Source: Singulisphaera sp. GP187 | Lineage (GTDB): Bacteria; Planctomycetota; Planctomycetia; Isosphaerales; Isosphaeraceae | Assembly (NCBI RefSeq): GCF_900129635.1 | Contig: NZ_FSRB01000001.1 | Span: forward strand, 1,899,501 to 1,963,500 | Direction of reading: 5' to 3' | DNA length: 64,000 nt | In this document: positions 9,084-18,518 of the stretch, piece by piece | Position numbering within the stretch: position 1 is the stretch's first letter | Layout of the letters: every line of letters begins with the position of its first letter | Translations under genes and position numbers: made by a program | Notes under the pieces: generated by a model | Database searches by the model: none | What the model was told of the DNA's origin: nothing | The model's input: the letters and a program-made list of their open reading frames with translations, nothing else

Positions 9084-11822
9084 TCAAGGGATATTGAAAA
9101 GATAGCCCTTGTTGTCCGATGCCGCGATGGCAAGCTGCTTGCCGTCCGGGCTCCATGAGATTCCATAGGCCATCGTGTTGGGGGCGACCTTCTGGTTGAA
9201 GATCGCCTTGGCGCCGTCGACATCCCAGACGAACAGGTTACCGCCGTAGCCGATGGACGCGAGCCGCTTGCCGTCGGGGCTGAAGGTGAGCGAGTAGACG
9301 TCGTCGGGGTGGCCGTCGAGTTTGTTCAGCTCCTTGCCATCGGCCACGTTCCAGATTCGAATGGTCTTGTCGACCGAGCCCGAGGCGAGCTTGGCACCAT
9401 CCGGTCGGAACGCCACGCAATAGACCGCCGCGCCATGGCCGGCGCTCTTGCGAAGTTCTTTGCCGTCGGCGGGATTCCAGAACTTCACGAGCTTGTCATC
9501 GCCCCCGGTGACGAGCAGGTCCCCCTTCGGGCTGTACGCCACGCAATAGACGACATTCTCGTGGGCCTTTTCCAAGGCGCGAATCTGGGTTCCTTTTTCG
9601 ATGTCCCAGATCCGGGCCGTCTTGTCGGCTGCCCCGGTGGCCGCCTGCTTGCCGTCGGGGGCCCAGGCCACGCTGTAGACTTGCCCTGTGTGACCGGCCA
9701 GATTCTTCGACGCGCCTGGCGTTTCCAAGGTCCAAAGCTTGACCGTCTTGTCCTCGGAGGCCGTTACCACGGTCGCGTTGTCCGGCAAGATCGCGACCGC
9801 GTTCACGGGGCCGGCGTGCCCGCTGAGGGTCTGACGTTCCGCCTTCGCGGCGTCGGCCGCGGTGAGGTCGAACACCTTGGCGGTGTTATCGGCCAGGCCG
9901 GCCACGAGCCACTTGTTGTCGGCCGAGGTCGCGACCGACAGGACAGCGTTCGCCTGAGCCGGGTAGCTCAGCAACGGCTTCCCATCGGCGACGTTCCAGG
10001 TCTTGATCGTCTTATCGGTTGATCCTGAGACGATCTTGGCTCCATCCTTGGTGTAGGCAACCGCCTTGACGGCGTCGGCATGACCGGCGAGCGGTCGGAT
10101 CAGGTTCCCGGTATTCGTGTCGAAGACCTTCACGGTCTTGTCAGCCGAGGCCGTGGCGATCTGCGAGCCGTTGGGATGAACGGCCAGCCCAAAGACAGGG
10201 CCTTGGTTGCCCGCATAGACCAAAACGGCCGCCGGCTTCCAGATTCGCAGCTTGTTTTCTCCCCCCGCTGAGACGACTGAGGCATTGTCGGGCAGGATCG
10301 TCAACGCGTGCACCGCGGCGCCATGCGAGGTCGATTGCTGAAGCTCGCGGGCATTGGCGACGTCCCAGAACCGGACCGAGTTGTCGGCCGAACCGCTGGC
10401 GATCCGATTGCCGTCGTTCGAAAGGAAGACGCTTTTGACCGGCGCGGCGTGGCCCGCGAGGGTGGCCACGTTCTTGGCATCGCCGATGGTCCAAACTTTG
10501 ATACTCTTATCAGCTGACCCGGTCACGAGCTTGGCACCGTCTCGCGAGACGTTGAGCGTCAAGACGGGCTCGGTGTGGCCCGCGAAGTCGCGGATCAATT
10601 TGCCTTCCTTGACGTCCCAGAGTTTGGCGAGTTTATCGTCCGAGGCCGAGACCAGGAGGTTGCCGTCATTGGGGGCGAACTCAAGGGCATTCACCTTGGC
10701 GCCGTGGCCGGGAAGTTCCTTGACGACGGTTGCAGCGGCGGCGTCGAGGACTCGAATGATCTTGTCCTCGCCCGCGACGGCCAGTTGCGCGCCGTCGGCC
10801 CGGAACGCAAGCGCGGAGACGGGGGAAGGGAGCGGCTCGCTCTTCTTGACCTCGGCGCCGTCGGCCGTGTTGCTGATCCGGATCACGCGATTGGCCAGGG
10901 CGATCGCGACCTGGCTGCCGTCGGCCTTCAACGCCAGTGCCGCGATCGGTTCCTCCGCGGCGGGGATTTCCTTGACGACCGCGCCATCCGCGGTGTTATA
11001 AACCCGGACCACCTTGTCGGCCCCGGCGGTGGCGTATCGCGCTCCGTTTGCGCTGAAGGCAAAGGCCGTGTTCGTGCCCACGAGGTCAACAACCTTCGGG
11101 TCGGCAACGGGCAGTTGCCAGAGTCGCGCCAGGCCGTCGGAGCCGGCCGAGACGAGCTGCAGGTTGTTGGGGAGGTAACTCAGCCCAAGCACGGTATCGG
11201 CCGGGGTTTCGATGATTCCCTGGGGGGCTCCATCGGCGGCGTTCCAAAGGCGGATCGTCCGTGCCTTGTCGCCCGAGGCGATTTGCGCTCCGTCGAGCCG
11301 CCAGGCCGCGCTTTCAACCTCGGCGGTGTGCCCATCGAAGTCCTTCACGGGCGTTCCCGCGACCAGGTCCCAGAGCTTGACCGTCTTGGCCGAGGCGGCC
11401 ACGGCCTGCTTCCCGTCGGGCTTGACCGCCAGGGCGTGGACGCCGCCCGGGTTACCGGCCAGGTCCTTGGAAGCTCCGCCCCCGGGCATCCGCCAGACCT
11501 TGGCCGTTTTATCGAGGCTCCCCGAGAGGATACTCTTGCCGTCGGGTGAGGTGGCGACCGAGAGGACGAGATTTGAGTGGCCTTCAAACTTCTTGATTTC
11601 TTTGCGTGTGGCGACGTCCCAGAGCCGGACCGTGCTGTCGAAGCCCCCGGTGACGACCGTTTTTCCGTCCGGGCTCCAGGCGACGGTGTAGACCGGCTCG
11701 GTGTGTCCGTCGAGGGTGCCGACGACGGTCGCCGCTTGCTGCGCCAGAGCAACGACCGTGGTTGCCAGGGCGACCGTCAGCGCGGCTGCGACCCTGGATC
11801 GATGAATAGAGACGCGTCTCAT
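9084..11822 (-). CDS. secreted WD40-repeat protein
   Basis: A 912-residue protein with an N-terminal signal peptide (hydrophobic core about 10-27, ending near Ala-Gln) followed entirely by WD40 repeats to the C-terminus. I recognise roughly twenty units with patterns such as GHTEPVYTVAWSPDG and the closing VRLWD type, enough for about three seven-bladed propellers. No kinase, caspase or other effector domain is attached, unlike many bacterial WD40 proteins. It is predicted to act outside the cytoplasm as a binding scaffold; the ligand is unknown. The final blades are more regular than the middle ones. It is divergent from the DUF5658-like gene at 12089. Confidence 0.88.
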   Translation of the reverse strand: MRRVSIHRSRVAAALTVALATTVVALAQQAATVVGTLDGHTEPVYTVAWSPDGKTVVTGGFDSTVRLWDVATRKEIKKFEGHSNLVLSVATSPDGKSILSGSLDKTAKVWRMPGGGASKDLAGNPGGVHALAVKPDGKQAVAASAKTVKLWDLVAGTPVKDFDGHTAEVESAAWRLDGAQIASGDKARTIRLWNAADGAPQGIIETPADTVLGLSYLPNNLQLVSAGSDGLARLWQLPVADPKVVDLVGTNTAFAFSANGARYATAGADKVVRVYNTADGAVVKEIPAAEEPIAALALKADGSQVAIALANRVIRISNTADGAEVKKSEPLPSPVSALAFRADGAQLAVAGEDKIIRVLDAAAATVVKELPGHGAKVNALEFAPNDGNLLVSASDDKLAKLWDVKEGKLIRDFAGHTEPVLTLNVSRDGAKLVTGSADKSIKVWTIGDAKNVATLAGHAAPVKSVFLSNDGNRIASGSADNSVRFWDVANARELQQSTSHGAAVHALTILPDNASVVSAGGENKLRIWKPAAVLVYAGNQGPVFGLAVHPNGSQIATASADKTVKVFDTNTGNLIRPLAGHADAVKAVAYTKDGAKIVSGSTDKTIKTWNVADGKPLLSYPAQANAVLSVATSADNKWLVAGLADNTAKVFDLTAADAAKAERQTLSGHAGPVNAVAILPDNATVVTASEDKTVKLWTLETPGASKNLAGHTGQVYSVAWAPDGKQAATGAADKTARIWDIEKGTQIRALEKAHENVVYCVAYSPKGDLLVTGGDDKLVKFWNPADGKELRKSAGHGAAVYCVAFRPDGAKLASGSVDKTIRIWNVADGKELNKLDGHPDDVYSLTFSPDGKRLASIGYGGNLFVWDVDGAKAIFNQKVAPNTMAYGISWSPDGKQLAIAASDNKGYLFNIP

Positions 11823-12088
11823 AAGTCAAGACTCGCAACGTTGAGGATCGTTGACGCCGGGTTTGGCAGGGGATCGCGGCTTTCCGCCGCGATCCGGTCT
11901 CGTTGGCCGCCCCGTCGAGGCTCTTCCGCGCTCGACGAGGGGATTTGCACAAAGCCGAACATAGACGCCGCCTGTCAGTGATGCAACGTTATTCTCCCGG
12001 GCTCCTCATCGCATTCTCATGGCTCAGCGAGCCGATCGCGTCATTTTCCGCATCGTCGCTCGGCGGTCGGATCTGTTAAGCTCATGGA

Positions 12089-12478
12089 ATGGATCCTGCC
12101 AAGGCCTTTGGAAACTGGCTGAGGAATCTGAACCGCGAGTTTCACGGTGATCCTCTCCTCTTGAGTCGGGAGAGCGCCGCGATTCTCGCGGTGAGCGTGC
12201 TCGACTTGCTGATGACCTACGTCCTGCTGCGACAAGGGTTTCATTTTTATGAATCCAACCCGGTTGCCCGCTGGTTCTTCTTGCGTTGGAACATGGCGGG
12301 AATGGTTGCCTTCAAGTTTCTCCTGATCTCATTGGCCATTGTGTTCTGCGAGATCGTGGAACGTCGTCGTCCCGGCCTCGGTCGGAAAGTCCTCGGATTT
12401 GGAACCGTGGCGGCCAGCGCGGTGGTCGCGTACAGTCTCCTGCTCTTTTACCGGCACGTCCTGTCGGTCCCAGGCTAA
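12089..12478 (+). CDS. small integral membrane protein (DUF5658-like)
   Basis: A 129-residue protein with three predicted transmembrane helices (about 30-48, 66-88 and 100-122), between them an ESNPVARWFF motif typical of the DUF5658 type of small membrane proteins. Function unknown. It ends 77 bp before the carboxylate-amine ligase start and is on the same strand, so the two may be cotranscribed. It shares the 266-bp divergent intergenic region (11823-12088) with the WD40 gene. Confidence 0.72.
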   Translation: MDPAKAFGNWLRNLNREFHGDPLLLSRESAAILAVSVLDLLMTYVLLRQGFHFYESNPVARWFFLRWNMAGMVAFKFLLISLAIVFCEIVERRRPGLGRKVLGFGTVAASAVVAYSLLLFYRHVLSVPG

Positions 12479-12555
12479 AGCGGTTGCGGTTCGCGTGGGT
12501 CTCAAACCCAGATCCGAGCGAGCCGACGGTCAATCGCTTCTCAGGAGCGATTCGC

Positions 12556-13674
12556 GTGGGTCAGTCCATCGAAGATTTCACGATCGGCGTCGAGGAAGAG
12601 TATCAGATCATCAACCCTGAGACTCGTGAACTTCGGCAAGGTGCACAGCGAATCCTCCGGAAAGCGCAAAAGACGGTCGGCGAGGATGTGACCAATGAAC
12701 TCTTCCTCTCGCAGATTGAAATCGGCACTCCGATCTGCAAGACCCTGGGAGAGGTCCGCACCGAGTTGATTCGGCTCCGTAGCGGTCTGATCAACGCGGC
12801 CAAACGCGAAGGGAGTCGGATCGTCGCCGCGGGGACCCACCCGTTTTCCCACTGGGAAGACCAGACGATCACCCCCAAACCGCGCTACTATGGTATCGCG
12901 GCCGATTTCCAGCAACTTGCTCGTGAGCAGATCATCTTCGGATGCCACGTCCACGTCGGAATCTCCGATCGAGAGCTGGCGATCCAGGTGATGAACCGGG
13001 CCCGCCCTTGGTTGGCACCGTTGCTCGCGCTCGCCTGCAATTCTCCCTACTGGCTGGGGATGGAGACCGGCTACGCAAGCTATCGAACCGAGTTGTTCCA
13101 ACGCTTCCCGATGGTGGGAACCCCCAACGTCTTGGCGTCGCGAAGCGAGTATGACGACCTGGTCTCCTCCCTCATCGAGACCGGGAGCATCAGCGATGCC
13201 TCGAAGATTTACTGGGATATCCGGCCCTCCTCTCACTTCGAGACGCTCGAGTTTCGCGTCACCGATGTTTGTGCGTCGATCGATGAGGCGGTCATGGTGG
13301 CCGGCCTTTGCCGTGCTCTGGCGCGAACCTGCTACAACCAGGCCGAGCGCGGCTTGCCGATCGAACACGTACGCCCCGAACTCTTGCGAGCCGCCAAGTG
13401 GCGGGCTTCCCGCTTCGGGCTCGACGGAGAGCTCATCGATATCGACGCCCGACTCGCCGTGCCGGCCGCTCAGTTGATCGGGAAGTTCCTGGAATTCCTT
13501 CGCACCACGCTCGAGGCCGCCGGCGAGTGGGACGAAATCAGTACCCTCGTCCGGCAAACGCTCGACCGCGGCACGGGAGCCAAGCGACAACGTGACGCCT
13601 ACGCGCAACGTGGTCGATTCGAGGATGTCGTCGATCTCCTCATCAAAGAAACCGCGGCGGGCACTCAGCCCTGA
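12556..13674 (+). CDS. carboxylate-amine ligase, YbdK / glutamate-cysteine ligase 2 family
   Basis: A 372-residue protein, the usual length for YbdK-type ATP-grasp-like carboxylate-amine ligases, which have weak glutamate-cysteine ligase activity in E. coli. Seen: the N-terminal GVEEEYQI metal-site motif (about 10-17), CHVHVGI (about 134-140), and a later WDIRPSSHFETLEFRVTD segment. The GTG at 12556 is chosen because AGGAG lies 8 nt upstream and the family alignment begins there; the open frame itself reaches back into the preceding membrane-protein gene. The physiological substrate pair is uncertain. Confidence 0.88.
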   Translation: MGQSIEDFTIGVEEEYQIINPETRELRQGAQRILRKAQKTVGEDVTNELFLSQIEIGTPICKTLGEVRTELIRLRSGLINAAKREGSRIVAAGTHPFSHWEDQTITPKPRYYGIAADFQQLAREQIIFGCHVHVGISDRELAIQVMNRARPWLAPLLALACNSPYWLGMETGYASYRTELFQRFPMVGTPNVLASRSEYDDLVSSLIETGSISDASKIYWDIRPSSHFETLEFRVTDVCASIDEAVMVAGLCRALARTCYNQAERGLPIEHVRPELLRAAKWRASRFGLDGELIDIDARLAVPAAQLIGKFLEFLRTTLEAAGEWDEISTLVRQTLDRGTGAKRQRDAYAQRGRFEDVVDLLIKETAAGTQP

Positions 13675-13732
13675 GCGAATCGTTCAAGACTCGTTCCGCT
13701 TGCTCCTGGCGCTCGGAGTCGAACCCGCTTCG

Positions 13733-14914
13733 TCAGCGAGCGAGCAGAACGGCGCTCCTTGCCAGGATCTTGGCACCGACGACCAACGCACGTTCATCGA
13801 TATCAAAGTCGGGTGAATGGAGCGAGGGCCAGCGATCGCCATTCGCCACACCAAGGCGGAGCAAGCAGCCCGGGACGTGCGTGAGGTATCCCGAGAAGTC
13901 TTCGCCTCCCAAGCTGGGCAAGGGAATCGTCTCGACCTGGTCGATTCCGACCACCTCCTCGGCCGCTTGGCGACAGAGATCCGTAACGAGCGGGTCGTTC
14001 ACAACCGCGTCCGTCTCGATCCCGAACGAGAGGTCGATGAAACAGAGCGAGGCCCCAGCCACGCCGTTCGCAATTTGCCGCAAGCGATCGCGGACCTTGG
14101 CGGCCGTGACGTGCCCAAGCGTTCGGATCGTACCACGTAGGCTCACCCGATCGGGGATCACATTCGAGCTGGCGCCGCCGGAGATCGCGCCAAAAGAAAC
14201 GACCACGGCATCGCGGGAATCGATGGACCTTGGCATCCACTGATAGACAGAGCTAATGAATTGCGCCGCGGCGGCAATCGAGTCGTGGGTCAGATGCGGC
14301 CGGGCCGCGTGTCCTCCCACGCCGCGGACCGTGACGGCGAACTCCTGACAGAAGGCCGTCATGACCCCGCGGCGGAGCGCGACGCGTCCGACCTGGAGGT
14401 CCGGGGCCACGTGGAGCGCGACCAGCGACCGCACGCCTTCGACGGCTCCGGCCGCGACCATCTCCAAGGCCCCTTCGCCCACTTCCTCGGCCGGTTGGAA
14501 GATCGCTCTCCAGGGCACCGGCCAGGGAAGCAAACCTTCGCAACGATGCAACGCCAACGAGGCCCCCAGGACCATCGTGGAATGGGCGTCGTGGCCGCAC
14601 GCGTGCATTACACCTGCGTGCTCCGAACGGTAGGCCACCTCTTTCCGATCCTGAATCCGCAGCGCGTCCGTATCAGCCCGGAGCGCCACGGCCTGTCCCT
14701 CTGGCGAAAGCGAGCTGCCGGCGATGATCCCACGACCTCCGAGCAGGATCTTCAACGGCAATCCCGCCGCGAGGAGCTGATCGCCCAGGTATTGAGTCGT
14801 CGCATACTCTTCGCGACTCGGCTCGGGATGAGCATGAAGGTGGCGGCGGATTCCCAGCAACCGGTCGGCGATTGCGTCAATCTGATCGTCAATTGCCTGT
14901 CGCCAGTCGCTCAT
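13733..14914 (-). CDS. M20 family amidohydrolase (hippurate/IAA-amino-acid hydrolase type)
   Basis: A 393-residue M20D-type amidohydrolase. Seen: RRHLHAHPEPSREEY near the N-terminus, MHACGHDAHSTMVLGA (metal Cys and His), QPAEEVGEGA with the catalytic and metal Glu pair, and SLGGEDFSGYL near the C-terminus. These residues bind the two metals that activate water for cleavage of N-acyl amino acids. The ATG at 14914 is used because the preceding extension to 15058 has no family similarity and a GGGAG lies upstream. It is tail-to-tail with the carboxylate-amine ligase gene. Confidence 0.88.
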   Translation of the reverse strand: MSDWRQAIDDQIDAIADRLLGIRRHLHAHPEPSREEYATTQYLGDQLLAAGLPLKILLGGRGIIAGSSLSPEGQAVALRADTDALRIQDRKEVAYRSEHAGVMHACGHDAHSTMVLGASLALHRCEGLLPWPVPWRAIFQPAEEVGEGALEMVAAGAVEGVRSLVALHVAPDLQVGRVALRRGVMTAFCQEFAVTVRGVGGHAARPHLTHDSIAAAAQFISSVYQWMPRSIDSRDAVVVSFGAISGGASSNVIPDRVSLRGTIRTLGHVTAAKVRDRLRQIANGVAGASLCFIDLSFGIETDAVVNDPLVTDLCRQAAEEVVGIDQVETIPLPSLGGEDFSGYLTHVPGCLLRLGVANGDRWPSLHSPDFDIDERALVVGAKILARSAVLLAR

Positions 14915-15098
14915 CCCAATCAGGACTCCCTCAGTCGCCTCATTTCCATCGCGTCCATCATAGTCGTTGGACCTGAGGCCCCGCCACTTCTTCCCGGAAC
15001 AGCGGCGGACTGCCCGCTCGCCTTGAAGCCGCCAGGGAAGGATCGACCGCGGGGCCAATCGTTAATGCACTCCCCCCGGGAGCGTCGAGTCAGGCCTA

Positions 15099-17243
15099 TC
15101 ATGCAAACAAATGAACAGATTGCTTTCGACGGGGCAGTGAACTCGTTGCCTGATCGTCACCGGTGATGATCTCAGCCGGAACGGTGGGCGGGGACGAGGA
15201 CGCGGTGAACGCTGATGCGGTCAAGCTGCTCTGTTGAGCAGACATGGTCGAGAGTGCGGTCAGACTGGTTCCACCGAGCTTGCCGAGTTTTTTCAGGCTG
15301 GCGATTGGGGCCTGGAGCGGGACGTCGAAGTAATTCGTCGCCCCGAAGTTGACTGCCCGCTGGGTCTGATCGACCGGATTGAGGATGATCCATTGGCCCG
15401 TCGATGGGCGGAATACAGCCTGTTCGGTCCGGCCGATCCCGTCGTAGTCGCCCGGCACCGGAATATCGAACAGGTTCGCCGCACCGTAGCTCACGAACCG
15501 CTGGGTGTTGGTGAGGGGGTTGTAGATCGCCCAGGTCGCGGTACTGGGTCGGAATACCGCGAGTTCGGTCCGGCCGATCCCGTCGTAGTCGCCCGGCACC
15601 GGGATATCGAACAGGTTCGCCGCGCCGTAGTAGGCGACCCGCTGGGTGTGGGTGATCGGGTTGAAGATGATCCACTGGCCGGTGCTCGGCCGAAAGACCG
15701 CCGGTTCCGTTCGGCCGATCCCGTCGTAGTCGCCCGGCACCGGAATATCGAACAGATTAAGGGCCCCGAAGCTGATCACCCGCTGGGACTGATCGACCGG
15801 ATTGAGGATGATCCATTGACCCGTTGATGGCCGGAAAACAGCCTGTTCAGTCCGGCCGATCCCGTCGTAGTCGCCCGGCACCGGGATGTCAAAAAGGTTA
15901 CCCGCGCCGTAGGCGCTGCCGCGGCCTCCCGTGTTATTCAGGATCGTCCACATCGCGTTCGACGGGCGGAAAATCCCAATTTGGGTGAATCCGACGCCAT
16001 CGTAGTCGCCGAGCGGATGACGCCCGGGAGCGACGATGGTGACGACCGCCGAACTGAGGAAGCCCAAGGTCGACCCCGCGCTCGGAGACCCCAAAACCAG
16101 GTTGATCGTCTCGTTACCATCGGGAACCTGGTCGTTGAGGATCGGGATGACGAACGATTGAACGGTCTGACCGGGCGCAAAATTTAAGGTGCCACTGACT
16201 GCGGTGTAGTCGAGTCCCGCGGTCGCCGTCCCGTTGCTGGTCGCGTAAGCGACCGAAGCCGCGCCGCTGCCGCCGCTACGCTGCACCGTGACGAGAAGAC
16301 TGCCGCTCGTCTCGGAGACGGTATAACTCGATGCACCGAACTGGAAGACGGACAGCGCCGGAGGTTGAACGGCCCAGCCAATGTCTTGTAAGGCCGCGTA
16401 ATCAAGACTGGTGAAGGTTCGCCTCAGGCCATACTGAACGGTGGGATCCATCAGGGCGTCGACACCGTCCGACTTCGTTCCCTGAGCCCAGTGCTGGAGG
16501 TTCGGATCGAGTGGAACGGCTTGCCCGCCTCGAACTGCCATGGAGGCGGGACCGATAAAGGTCCCGGCCGAGACATAGGTTGACCACGAGGGGCTGGTGC
16601 CCACCCCCAGAACGTGACCGACTTCGTGCTCCGCGACCGTGCGGAAATCGGTCAGGGTCGCGCTCAGTCCGTTCGTATCCTGGCCGTAGAACCAGTGGGT
16701 CGACCCCGAATTATCAAACGAAATCGAGCCGCCCCAAGGTCCGAAATCGGTCGGATTTGCAGTGAGAGCGCCTGCTTGGCCTCGTGAAGCCACGAGATCC
16801 AACCAGGCTTGGGTCCCCTGGGCCCCAAATCCGCCGGTACTCCCTTCACCGGCCTCCGACTCCCTGGGCAACGACCTGCCGCCGACGAAAATCACGATCG
16901 TATTCGCCGGAACGACCAGGTTGTTGATCGTCGTGAGCTGGCCACTCCCCGGGTCGGGGAAATTGGCCCGCCAACTGTTCGAGCCCGAGGCCTGGATCGC
17001 CAGCAGGTTGTCGTTCAAAACGCTGGCGACGCTGTTCGCCGCCGCTTCCATCACGCTCCGTTTGGCCGACGTGTCGAAAAAATTCGCTGTATCGTAGGTA
17101 TAATCAATTTTAATCGTGAGACTGAGCAGCGTTCGTTCCTCGAGCTCCCCTAAAGCGGGAACGAACCGCGAGCGGATCCTGGCCTGGGACGAACGTAGCG
17201 CCGACGTTCCGAGTGTCCGCAGTCGTTGAAAACAGGCTCGCAT
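15099..17243 (-). CDS. secreted metalloprotease-like protein with Calx-beta and tandem FG-GAP/VCBS-type repeats
   Basis: A 714-residue predicted surface or secreted protein. Order: a basic N-terminus with LEERTLLS (about 34-41), a motif common at the start of large planctomycete extracellular proteins; a metzincin-like region with HEVGHVLGVG (about 206-215; His206, Glu207, His210) and a Met-turn-like ALMDP (about 263-267); a Calx-beta domain (about 296-405); then five to six 47-residue repeats containing GDYDGIGRTE and AVFRPSTGQW (about 410-650). The third zinc ligand of the usual HExxHxxGxxH pattern is Thr here, so activity is not certain. The ATG at 17243 has GAGG 6-7 nt upstream. Extending to 17606 would overlap the NagB-like gene. 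Confidence 0.8.
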   Translation of the reverse strand: MRACFQRLRTLGTSALRSSQARIRSRFVPALGELEERTLLSLTIKIDYTYDTANFFDTSAKRSVMEAAANSVASVLNDNLLAIQASGSNSWRANFPDPGSGQLTTINNLVVPANTIVIFVGGRSLPRESEAGEGSTGGFGAQGTQAWLDLVASRGQAGALTANPTDFGPWGGSISFDNSGSTHWFYGQDTNGLSATLTDFRTVAEHEVGHVLGVGTSPSWSTYVSAGTFIGPASMAVRGGQAVPLDPNLQHWAQGTKSDGVDALMDPTVQYGLRRTFTSLDYAALQDIGWAVQPPALSVFQFGASSYTVSETSGSLLVTVQRSGGSGAASVAYATSNGTATAGLDYTAVSGTLNFAPGQTVQSFVIPILNDQVPDGNETINLVLGSPSAGSTLGFLSSAVVTIVAPGRHPLGDYDGVGFTQIGIFRPSNAMWTILNNTGGRGSAYGAGNLFDIPVPGDYDGIGRTEQAVFRPSTGQWIILNPVDQSQRVISFGALNLFDIPVPGDYDGIGRTEPAVFRPSTGQWIIFNPITHTQRVAYYGAANLFDIPVPGDYDGIGRTELAVFRPSTATWAIYNPLTNTQRFVSYGAANLFDIPVPGDYDGIGRTEQAVFRPSTGQWIILNPVDQTQRAVNFGATNYFDVPLQAPIASLKKLGKLGGTSLTALSTMSAQQSSLTASAFTASSSPPTVPAEIITGDDQATSSLPRRKQSVHLFA
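15310..16014 (-). repeat. intragenic tandem repeats, 141-bp period
   Basis: Near-identical blocks recur exactly 141 bp apart; the same CGGCCGATCCCGTCGTAGTC string starts at 15430, 15571, 15712 and 15853, with more diverged units on both sides. They encode the 47-residue FG-GAP/VCBS-type repeats of the metalloprotease-like protein. The low divergence points to recent duplication or gene conversion. Confidence 0.85.
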
Positions 17244-17467
17244 AGCTGGCCTCACCGAAAACGAAAATCGATGTAAGTCAAGAAACATATCACAAAATAA
17301 GTCGCCGTGCCGACGGCCCCGTAGGCCGCCCGGAGCCAGGGGCGAGGCGCGAACGAAACCCAGGCACGGGCCACCCCATGAAATCGCCCCCACACCCGTG
17401 CGTGCGTCGAGTGAAGGGGCTATCCAAACTCTACGACACAAAAGGGGAGCCGGTCGTGTTTCCCCGC

Positions 17468-18418
17468 TCAGTTCATCGCAGGCTCCAACGGGCCCGCGAG
17501 TTGATCGAGATAATAGAGCCGGCCCGGAAGTGTCGGCATGAAGGAGCTGGGGATCCAGGGGGTCGGCCCGTACCGCAAGGTCATCCAGAGGCTCATCCCC
17601 TGCCACTGCATCCCACGATCGAAGATGCCGTCAGCGCCTCCGATGATTCGGTCGGCCTGGAGGAACAGGCCGGGGCCGATCGTGTTGGCGAACGCGGGGA
17701 CGAGCGTGGTCCGACTCTTGAAGCTGGTCAGGGCGTTCTGTTCAATGGTGAGCGGGTGAAGGAGAGCGCCGATCCGATGCGTCTGCGACTTCCATTCGTC
17801 GACACTGGCGTATTCCGCGGCGAAATGCGGTTCCCAGAACGCGATATGACAGACCCGGCCGATACCGAAGATGACGATCAGTTCGGCCCCTTCGGCTTTC
17901 AATTCGGCGATTCGGGCCGCGTAGTGGGGGAGCCGATCGGGCGTCGCGAACCAGCGCTGCGATTCGGGAACCGTTTTGGCCCCGAGCGGTCCGTAGAACG
18001 CGTTCTGCATCGCATTCTGAAACGCTCCCGGGTCGGTGGAGGGGAGGGTGGCTCCATGCCGGTCGCTCCACTCGTCCATGTTAAACCCATAAACGTGGTC
18101 GCAGGAGACGTTCCACTCCTTGAGGAAGTAGACCGCCCAGCGATACATTCCCATGGGGCCGACCGGCAGGATGAGCGCAACCTTGCGCCCTTCTTGGCCG
18201 GTTCGCTGGATGGCACGAGCGATCTCATGGCCGAGCATGACGTCGAAATCGGCCAGGGCCGTGCAGGCGATGGGCTGGAAGTCCGGATGCCACCAAGGTT
18301 GGCGCTCGCCGATCGCCTCAGGCGGATGCGAGCAGCAGGCGTCAATCTTGGCGAGGTCCCACCCCTTGGGGAGAAACCCTTCCATCATGGAACCGGCGAA
18401 GGTCGTCAAGAGGTTCAT
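17468..18418 (-). CDS. glucosamine-6-phosphate isomerase/deaminase-like protein (NagB family)
   Basis: A 316-residue protein of the NagB/RpiA sugar-phosphate isomerase fold. Seen: FNMDEW in the middle (active-site Asp-Glu region) and [14 protein letters not shown] (about 205-218), a variant of the GxGxxGHIAFNEP signature. NagB converts glucosamine-6-phosphate to fructose-6-phosphate and ammonia. The signature changes (Cys for Gly, Trp for Asn) and extra length indicate a divergent subfamily, so the exact substrate is uncertain. Transcribed divergently from the HAD gene at 18519. Confidence 0.75.
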   Translation of the reverse strand: MNLLTTFAGSMMEGFLPKGWDLAKIDACCSHPPEAIGERQPWWHPDFQPIACTALADFDVMLGHEIARAIQRTGQEGRKVALILPVGPMGMYRWAVYFLKEWNVSCDHVYGFNMDEWSDRHGATLPSTDPGAFQNAMQNAFYGPLGAKTVPESQRWFATPDRLPHYAARIAELKAEGAELIVIFGIGRVCHIAFWEPHFAAEYASVDEWKSQTHRIGALLHPLTIEQNALTSFKSRTTLVPAFANTIGPGLFLQADRIIGGADGIFDRGMQWQGMSLWMTLRYGPTPWIPSSFMPTLPGRLYYLDQLAGPLEPAMN

Positions 18419-18518
18419 AGGAGTGCTGCGTCCTCGTTAGAGCGTGCCGAATTGCGGCAGATCCCAATGGAGTGAGGGCCGTCACTGGCAAGGGCAGGGG
18501 CGGGCCAGGGGAGAGAGC

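Noticed and set aside
13676..13760. tRNA-like string (GGAGTCGAACCCGC) between the carboxylate-amine ligase and M20 genes
   Set aside because: No acceptor, D or anticodon stems can be folded around it; it overlaps the end of the M20 gene. No convincing tRNA or rRNA gene was found anywhere in the window.
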